From Acidocella sp. (GTDB lineage: Bacteria; Pseudomonadota; Alphaproteobacteria; Acetobacterales; Acetobacteraceae), in NCBI GenBank assembly GCA_029077775.1, contig JAQNCU010000062.1, positions 1 to 11,125 of the forward strand: a stretch of 11,125 nucleotides of DNA, given 5' to 3'. The translations under genes were made by a program, and so were the position numbers. The stretch's first letter is position 1. Every line of letters starts with the position of its first letter. The notes under the pieces are model-generated. The model ran no database searches, had not been told where the DNA came from, and saw nothing but the letters and a program-made list of their open reading frames with translations. Shown piece after piece: positions 6,028 through 11,125 of the stretch.

Positions 6028-7300
6028 CGCCGCCGCCAGCCTGGCATCCCGCGCCGCGTCATCCGCCCCTTCATCGAGCGTTGCAAACCACGGCGCATTG
6101 GCGGTGATCGCCTACGCCGCGTCCAACCGGCCTTGGGTGACCAAACCCGTGAAAGCGGCCATTTCCAGGGGTCTCTGGCGATAGGATATTCCCGCCCGCC
6201 CGGCAAAACGCCTCGGCACATCCGCCGGATCACCGCAGGCGAGGTCCAGCACCGCCAGGGCGATTGCCGCATCATCCCCCACAACGCCCATAGGCGCGGT
6301 CTGCAAAATCGGCACCTCATGCCGCGCCGCATAATCCCACGCCTCGGCGAACCGCGATGCATTGACCAGCCGGATGAAGGCTTCAAGCAATAATTCATCG
6401 CGCCGCTCGGGTGCGATTTCGAGCCCCGCCAGCCGCGCCGGGATCAGCGCCGGGTCGCCTGTGGCAAGTTCCAGCAGCAACAGCGCCAGGGCGGCATTTT
6501 GTCCGCGCTCCCCCTCAGCCTGCGAGGCGACCTGGCTAAGGTCATGCGCATCGGCTAATGCTCTGGCCTCATTATAGCGTTCGGCATTCACCAACCTTAT
6601 AAAAGCCTCCAACAGTAGCATGTGCCGCTGCGCGGGCTCGACATCCAACCCCGCCAACAACACCGGGATCGCCGCCGGATCACCGGCGGTGAGTTCAAAC
6701 GTGAACAATGCCAGCATCGCATCGCGCGCCACCACGCCGCCATGCCGCCCGGCCATCCCCGCGATGTCATGGTCGCGCAAATATACCCGCGCATCATCAT
6801 GGCGCGCGGCATTGACCAGCCGGATGAAGGCCTCCAGCAGCAACGCCCGCCGCCGCGCGGGCTCGATCGCGAGGCTCGCCAGCCGGGCCGGAACCACCGC
6901 CGGATCACCCGCGCCAAGCTCCAACATCACGAAGGCCAGCCGCGCATCGGCCCCGGCAACGCCCGAACCTGCCTCGATCGCCAGCCTGTCTATGCCATGG
7001 GTTTGCGCGGCGGCGCGCGCTTCATCATAGCGTCCGGCATTCACCAGCCGCGTGAAGGCCGCCAGGATAATCTGGTCCGCCTGGTGCCCGATCCGCCGCA
7101 GCGCCCCGGCGTAATGGAATGTCAGCGCGCTGTCGCCGCCCGGTGCAAGCGTAAAATTCGCCAGGCTGAGCAGGATGTTTCGCCGCAGATCGCCCGTCAC
7201 GTCATCAGGCGGAAAATCCCCGAGCATCCGTGCTTTCAAATCCGCGGCGAGATCGATCCGCCCGGCATTTACCAGCGCCACCAGGCCGCGCCAGCCAAGC
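5600..7300 (-). repeat. Coding tandem repeat, about 75-79 codons per unit, at least eight units
   Basis: The phenylalanine (or leucine) of the core 'AF(I/T)RLVNA' motif is encoded at 7284, 7056, 6828, 6603, 6378, 6153, 5919 and 5682. The spacings are 228, 228, 225, 225, 225, 234 and 237 bases. Four units also share 'GDPA' (residues 579, 654, 729 and 804) at exactly 75-residue steps. The central units are most alike and the outer ones more diverged, a usual picture for internal duplication of a helical solenoid. The rhythm crosses the TAG at 6112 without a phase change. Confidence 0.85.
6112..6114 (-). other. In-frame TAG interrupting a repeat-protein gene
   Basis: The codon is TAG on the minus strand, between '...QGRLDAA' and 'AITANAPW...'. 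Aligned with sister repeats, it falls where other units have Arg ('RYNEARALA') or Trp ('RFAEAWDYA'). A single change from TGG would create it. It is the only TAG among the visible terminators; the rest are TGA, plus one TAA. A nonsense mutation, a sequence error and programmed readthrough all remain possible. Confidence 0.75.
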
Positions 7301-8643
7301 GTCACATCGCCCAGACCGACCAGCCCGTCCACGGTTTCGGCGTCCCCCGCCTCAGCGCGGCAAAGCAGAATTTCGGCCCGGATCGCGCGCCCGACATCAT
7401 CCGACAGCGCATCGCACAATGAGCGCGCGCCGAGTGCGTCTTGCAGCCGCCTTATCGCGGCCTCGGCATGCAGCAGCATCGGCAGCAAACCCGCCCGGCA
7501 CACCAAGCTGGCCGCGAGATGCATCGCGCGCCCGAACAAAATAATCCCCAACCCCAGTGGCATCACCCGCGCCAGCCCCGCCAGATCGCGCGGCGGCACC
7601 AAATCCGGCTGGTCGCCAAGCGCGGTGAGGTCGATCCCGAAACGCGTCTGCACCGCCGGGAGCAAAGCCTGCCACGCCCGCTCACCGGCGATCAAATCGC
7701 CATCATTCGCCGCCTCGAACACCGCGCGGCCGGCATAGCCCAGCCGCATATCGCTCATCATATCTGTACCGGCACTGCGCGCGACGAGATATTCGCGATA
7801 CATGGCGCGCGATGCCGCCGCATCATCGATCAGTGCGAATGGCGCGGCGGACGCATAGGCTTTCAGCGACATCGCGCTGCGCTCCACGATCACATGCGCA
7901 AAACCCGCCGCCATCAAAGCCGCGCGCAGGCTCGCCGCGGTTTGCAGCACCAGATGCGCGCCGGGCGAGAGCAAGGGCAGCAGTGAACCGTTATCCAGCC
8001 CGGGCGTGATCACCTCGGCATCCGGCGTGGTCAGCATCAGCACGCCGTCGGCCGCCAGGGCTGCACGCATCAGCCGGAAAAACGCGGGTGGGTCAGCCAG
8101 ATGCTCGATCAATTCGGTGGCGAGCACCACGTCCCACGGCCCGCGGGCAAGCTCAGCCTCGCCGAAATAGGTCTGGCTGATGTCCAGGCCCAGTTCCCGC
8201 GCGCCAAATAAGGCAAGCGGAGAGGGGTCATACCCCTCGCCGCGCCAGCCTTTCGCACGGACACAAAAATCAAGCCCGAAGCCGAAAGCCCCGCCAATCT
8301 CAAGCACGCGCGCGCCCGCTGGTTTGTCGATCCGGCTCAGCGGTGCCGAAATCGGCCATAAACCGGCACCCAACTGCACCTGGTAGATGTTCCAGCCAAT
8401 CTCGATCAGCTCGTCCGAGCTGTAATCCATGGTCTCCGGGTTGTCGACAAACCGCGCCGTGCAATGCGGGCAGATATGCAGAATGAAATGATACGCCGCA
8501 TCAGGCGGCCGGTAATCGATGTCCAACAACCGCGCCGCCGCACCATGTTCGCCGCAATTCGGGCAGACATGCATGGCTGTCCCATCGTCGAGCCACGTCA
8601 CCTCGATATGCGTGGCGATCCGGATACGTCCCGCAGCGCCCAT
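6112..8643 (-). CDS. Class I SAM methyltransferase with zinc knuckles fused to a TPR-like solenoid (N-terminal part, ends at TAG)
   Basis: This 843-residue two-part protein starts with paired zinc-knuckle motifs, 'CPNC' (27-30) and 'CPHC' (58-61). A class I SAM-dependent methyltransferase follows, with motif I 'VLEIGGAFGFG' (113-123), 'GYDPSP' (137-142) and 'LATELIEHLADP' (174-185). After a helical linker (about 310-440) comes an array of 75-76-residue repeats. Each contains a core like 'EAFIRLVNAxRxxEA' and another like 'GDPAxIPxRLAGL'. Repeat cores fall at about 454, 530, 606, 681, 756 and 831. The ATG at 8643-8641 shares one base with the preceding stop (TGATG). An in-frame extension to 8721 lies inside the previous gene and is not the likely start. 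The gene ends at a TAG in mid-repeat, and the frame continues to 5296. The context implies methylation of a sugar or glycan and a protein-binding solenoid. The substrate is unknown; the methyltransferase fold is secure. Confidence 0.85.
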   Translation of the reverse strand: MGAAGRIRIATHIEVTWLDDGTAMHVCPNCGEHGAAARLLDIDYRPPDAAYHFILHICPHCTARFVDNPETMDYSSDELIEIGWNIYQVQLGAGLWPISAPLSRIDKPAGARVLEIGGAFGFGLDFCVRAKGWRGEGYDPSPLALFGARELGLDISQTYFGEAELARGPWDVVLATELIEHLADPPAFFRLMRAALAADGVLMLTTPDAEVITPGLDNGSLLPLLSPGAHLVLQTAASLRAALMAAGFAHVIVERSAMSLKAYASAAPFALIDDAAASRAMYREYLVARSAGTDMMSDMRLGYAGRAVFEAANDGDLIAGERAWQALLPAVQTRFGIDLTALGDQPDLVPPRDLAGLARVMPLGLGIILFGRAMHLAASLVCRAGLLPMLLHAEAAIRRLQDALGARSLCDALSDDVGRAIRAEILLCRAEAGDAETVDGLVGLGDVTLGWRGLVALVNAGRIDLAADLKARMLGDFPPDDVTGDLRRNILLSLANFTLAPGGDSALTFHYAGALRRIGHQADQIILAAFTRLVNAGRYDEARAAAQTHGIDRLAIEAGSGVAGADARLAFVMLELGAGDPAVVPARLASLAIEPARRRALLLEAFIRLVNAARHDDARVYLRDHDIAGMAGRHGGVVARDAMLALFTFELTAGDPAAIPVLLAGLDVEPAQRHMLLLEAFIRLVNAERYNEARALADAHDLSQVASQAEGERGQNAALALLLLELATGDPALIPARLAGLEIAPERRDELLLEAFIRLVNASRFAEAWDYAARHEVPILQTAPMGVVGDDAAIALAVLDLACGDPADVPRRFAGRAGISYRQRPLEMAAFTGLVTQGRLDAA

Positions 8644-10343
8644 CAGCCGAACAATTCCGGCACCCGGTCGCGCAGCGCCTCGTTCAAAGCCTCCCGGCGG
8701 TCCCACAGGCCGCGATACCACGATGTCCGGGCTTCAACCTGATAGGCGAGCATACGTTCCCGCGCCACATAATCGCGCGCCGCATCGGCGATTTTGCGGG
8801 TCGCCTGCGGATAAGCGAGATAGCGCAACAGCCCGGCGCGTAGCTCCATCGGATCACGGAACAACATCCCGGTTTTGCCATCGACGATGCTCTCGCCATA
8901 AACCACCGGGCTCGCCAAGGTCGCCAGCCGCGCGGCACTCGCCTCGATAAATTTCAGATCGGATTTCGCCCGGTTGAATTCGGTATCGCCGAGCGGCATG
9001 AACGCAATATCCGCCGCCCCCATGGCCTGCATGTAGGATGCATAATCGGTCATCGGGTCGAATTTTTTATGCGGCGTGTCCAGCGCGTCAAAAAACGTCT
9101 GATCATACAAAACGTGGAAATGCAGCTTGGGCCCCACCGCGCGCGCCACCTCGTTCAGCGCCTGGATATAGGGTTCCCAGTCAGCCTGCCGGTTCAGAGC
9201 GCCGAAAAACAAGGTGAGATGGTCTGGGTGGCTGAAATTACGGATCGGCGGCAGCTCAAAAATCCCGTTTTTGAACACCGCCAGTTCCGGGTTTGAGGCG
9301 CGCAGCACATCGGCCAACGCCGCCGTGCTGGTCTGCACCGCATGAACGCCCCTAAAGCTGAGCAATTCATCGAGGTTGACGCCGCGCTCGACAAGGAAAC
9401 TCGGGTTATCGTCGAATTCGCTGACCACCACATAGCCATCGTTCAGCATCTGTTTGAGCATCTCAAGTCCGGCCCCGCCAGCCAGTAAAGGGCGATGCAA
9501 CACCGCGATCCGTGGCGCGTCATGCAACCGGGGCTTAAGATCGGTCTCGGCGGCGACGATCCCAAACATCGCGCTATCGGTGCGCAAGGCCCGTAAGGGC
9601 TCCAGCACCCGCACATCGCTGACGCCACCTTGCGGGGCGAGCATGGTGGCGGTCACCTCCATCCTCGCCGGCGCCGCTCTGCGTGCCCGCCAGATAAACT
9701 GCAACGGCCCGGCCCGGTTCAGATAATCATCCGGGTCCACCCCGATTGCCCGCAACCCCGGCGCCAAAGCCTGGGTAAACCCTTCCGCCTGCTCACGCGA
9801 TATGGGGCGCGGTGCGATATCGGCCAGCTCCAACCCGGCACCGGCAAGGGCGCGGGCCATGGTCCGTGGGGTGAACCAGCGCAGATGCGTCCGGTCGAAC
9901 AGGCCCTGGTCCTCATAATCGAACGTACCGGCGAGCAGCTTGGCCACGAACGACCAATGCTCGACATTTGGCATACACACCAAAATGGTGCCCAAAGGCG
10001 AGAGATGCGGCACATGCGCGGCCAACACCGCCCAGGGGTCGACGAGATGTTCCAGAACATCGCCGTATATAATGCAATCGATACCTTCCGGCACATCGAA
10101 GGGCATCGGATTGGCCTCGACATCGCCGCAGAATACCTCGCTGATCCGCCCGCGTGCATGGTGTATGGCGGCTTCGTCGAGGTCGATCCCGAGCACCCGG
10201 GCATTCGGGTTCCGCCGCAGATAATCGGCCCCCAGCGCGCCTTTGGCGCAGCCCACATCCAGAATGGTTTTGGCTGAGAGTGGGATTTTCTCCAACAATT
10301 CAGGGTTGGCGAAATCTGGATATTCCGTAACAGCAACAGTCAA
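8643..10343 (-). CDS. Methyltransferase-glycosyltransferase fusion protein
   Basis: This 566-residue protein has two enzymatic parts. Residues 1 to about 220 form a class I SAM methyltransferase: motif I 'ILDVGCAKGALG' (27-38), 'VLGIDLDEAAI' (50-60), 'IIYGDVLEHLVDP' (91-103) and 'LFDRTHLRWFTP' (148-159), a pattern common in polysaccharide-cluster methyltransferases. From about 228 onward it resembles a GT4-like glycosyltransferase: 'VVVSEFDDNPSF' (305-316), similar to the acidic 'DxDD' segment of such enzymes, 'FFGALNRQADW' (379-389), 'AKSDLKFIEASA' (459-470) and 'GKTGMLF' (489-495). It would modify and transfer a sugar on a glycan under assembly at the inner membrane. The start is TTG at 10343-10341; AAGGA lies nine bases upstream, and an in-frame TAA just beyond excludes a longer form. 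The donor sugar and methylation target cannot be read from the sequence. Confidence 0.86.
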   Translation of the reverse strand: MTVAVTEYPDFANPELLEKIPLSAKTILDVGCAKGALGADYLRRNPNARVLGIDLDEAAIHHARGRISEVFCGDVEANPMPFDVPEGIDCIIYGDVLEHLVDPWAVLAAHVPHLSPLGTILVCMPNVEHWSFVAKLLAGTFDYEDQGLFDRTHLRWFTPRTMARALAGAGLELADIAPRPISREQAEGFTQALAPGLRAIGVDPDDYLNRAGPLQFIWRARRAAPARMEVTATMLAPQGGVSDVRVLEPLRALRTDSAMFGIVAAETDLKPRLHDAPRIAVLHRPLLAGGAGLEMLKQMLNDGYVVVSEFDDNPSFLVERGVNLDELLSFRGVHAVQTSTAALADVLRASNPELAVFKNGIFELPPIRNFSHPDHLTLFFGALNRQADWEPYIQALNEVARAVGPKLHFHVLYDQTFFDALDTPHKKFDPMTDYASYMQAMGAADIAFMPLGDTEFNRAKSDLKFIEASAARLATLASPVVYGESIVDGKTGMLFRDPMELRAGLLRYLAYPQATRKIADAARDYVARERMLAYQVEARTSWYRGLWDRREALNEALRDRVPELFG

Positions 10344-10352
10344 AAATCGACA

Positions 10353-10357
10353 TCCTT
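10353..10357 (-). promoter_or_regulatory. Shine-Dalgarno AAGGA for the TTG start at 10343
   Basis: AAGGA sits immediately at the ugd stop (TAAGGA) and nine bases before the TTG at 10343-10341. It is the only purine-rich match in the 12-base space between the genes. An ATG overlapping it is out of frame with the methyltransferase. This fixes TTG as the start and suggests coupling with ugd termination. Confidence 0.6.
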
Positions 10358-11125
10358 AATCATCGGGCGGCGGGTCTGACGCGGCATCATGCAAGGCACG
10401 CCCAATGCCGTGATAGACAAAACCCGCTTGCCTGATTGCTACGGGATCGAACACATTTCGTAAATCTAAAATGATACGACCGCGCATTAATTGTTTCATT
10501 CTGACGGGCGAGAGCGCGCGAAATTCGTTCCACTCAGTTATCAGTACGAGGGCGTCGGCATTTGTCAAAGCCTCTGTCGCGTCGACGGCAAAAATAACGC
10601 CGGGCGGTAACATGGGCCGCGCAACCTCCATCGCCGCCGGGTCGAACGCGATGATTTGCGCGCCGCGCGAGACCAACCCATCGATCAGCGGCAAAGACGG
10701 CGCTTCACGCATGTCATCGGTCTCCGGCTTAAAAGCGAGGCCGAGCACGGCGATGGTCAGGCCCCGCACATCGCCGCCACAGGCCGCCGCCACGCGCCCG
10801 GCCATGGCGTTTTTGCGGGCATCGTTCACGCTCACCACAGATTGTATCAGGCGGCTCGGCGCGCCCGCTTCCTCGGCAATCCGCATCAGGGCCAGCGTAT
10901 CCTTGGGGAAGCACGACCCGCCAAAGCCCGGCCCGGCATGGAGGAATTTTCGCCCGATCCGGCCATCCAGCCCGATGCCGCGCGCCACATCGTTCACATC
11001 CGCGCCGAGTTTCTCGCACAGATCCGCCATTTCATTAATGAAGGTGATCTTCATCGCGAGAAACCCGTTGGCGGCATATTTGGTCAGCTCCGCCGTCTCC
11101 AGCCCGGTGAACAGCAAGGGGGCCT
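10356..11125 (-). CDS. ugd: UDP-glucose 6-dehydrogenase, N-terminus cut by the window edge
   Basis: The last 255 residues are visible. The enzyme oxidises UDP-glucose to UDP-glucuronate with two NAD+, giving the precursor for acidic polysaccharides. The visible part starts in 'LFTGLETAELTKYAANGFLAMK', a central-domain helix with the family's conserved Lys and Asn (the middle residues are a standard match). The catalytic cysteine is in 'GPGFGGSCFPKDT'. 'AVLGLAFKPETDDMREAPSL' and 'LVLITEWNEF' mark the C-terminal UDP-binding domain. The NAD-binding Rossmann domain lies beyond the right edge. A TTG at 11117 is an internal leucine codon, not a start. The gene ends with TAA, 12 bases before the methyltransferase-glycosyltransferase. 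Around 10430-10506 the DNA is strikingly AT-rich, with rare codons (three TTA, CGA, AGA, AGG). GDP-mannose dehydrogenase is the nearest alternative, but 'TKYAANGFLA' and the C-terminal motifs favour Ugd. Confidence 0.94.
   Translation of the reverse strand, partial: APLLFTGLETAELTKYAANGFLAMKITFINEMADLCEKLGADVNDVARGIGLDGRIGRKFLHAGPGFGGSCFPKDTLALMRIAEEAGAPSRLIQSVVSVNDARKNAMAGRVAAACGGDVRGLTIAVLGLAFKPETDDMREAPSLPLIDGLVSRGAQIIAFDPAAMEVARPMLPPGVIFAVDATEALTNADALVLITEWNEFRALSPVRMKQLMRGRIILDLRNVFDPVAIRQAGFVYHGIGRALHDAASDPPPDD

Noticed and set aside
5600..7300. Regular 225-base periodicity as a CRISPR or satellite array
   Set aside because: The periodicity is in frame, codes for a helical repeat and lacks identical short repeats with unique spacers.
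6622..7986. Plus-strand open frames opposite the repeat region
   Set aside because: They are antisense to the repeat protein. Their repeated 'QPDEGLQQ'-like segments merely mirror the coding repeats.
8644..8721. Longer N-terminus of the repeat methyltransferase
   Set aside because: The extension overlaps the 3' end of the preceding gene by 78 bases, and its Gly/Pro/Arg-rich sequence is unlike a methyltransferase start. The ATG at 8643 gives a TGATG junction.

Overview
The window is 11,125 bases of GC-rich DNA, roughly 60-65% G+C by eye, packed with genes that all lie on the minus strand. Protein resemblance suggests an alphaproteobacterium, probably of the Acetobacteraceae/Rhodospirillales type. 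That placement is inferred from MiaB, YbeY and the PlsC-MiaB-PhoH-YbeY-CorC gene order, not from a marker gene. No RNA gene, insertion sequence, CRISPR array or origin was seen.

Read in the direction of transcription (high to low coordinates), the first half is a cell-surface polysaccharide cluster. It begins with UDP-glucose 6-dehydrogenase (ugd, cut by the right edge). A methyltransferase-glycosyltransferase fusion follows (8643-10343). Next is a zinc-knuckle methyltransferase fused to a repetitive helical solenoid (6112-8643), whose frame continues past one in-frame TAG to 5296. An RgpF-type rhamnan-synthesis protein (4250-5299) ends the cluster. Ugd supplies UDP-glucuronate, the fusions would methylate and transfer sugars, and RgpF-family proteins take part in building rhamnose-type glycans.

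The second half is a conserved housekeeping block. It holds PlsC acyltransferase (3495 to about 4229 or 4253), a 165-base gap, MiaB tRNA methylthiotransferase (1956-3326), PhoH-like ATPase (937-1959), YbeY endoribonuclease (513-932) and a CorC/HlyC CBS-domain protein cut by the left edge (1-516). MiaB, PhoH/YbeZ and YbeY link tRNA modification with ribosome and RNA quality control; PlsC and CorC concern the envelope.

Most junctions overlap by 1-4 bases (ATGA, TTGA, TGATG, possibly CTGA) or are only a few bases apart, so long polycistronic transcripts with translational coupling are likely. The only clear gap is upstream of miaB. The most notable observation is the solitary TAG at 6112-6114. 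A 75-79-residue repeat runs through it in the same frame for another 271 codons, so one large protein of about 1,115 codons appears split by a nonsense codon.
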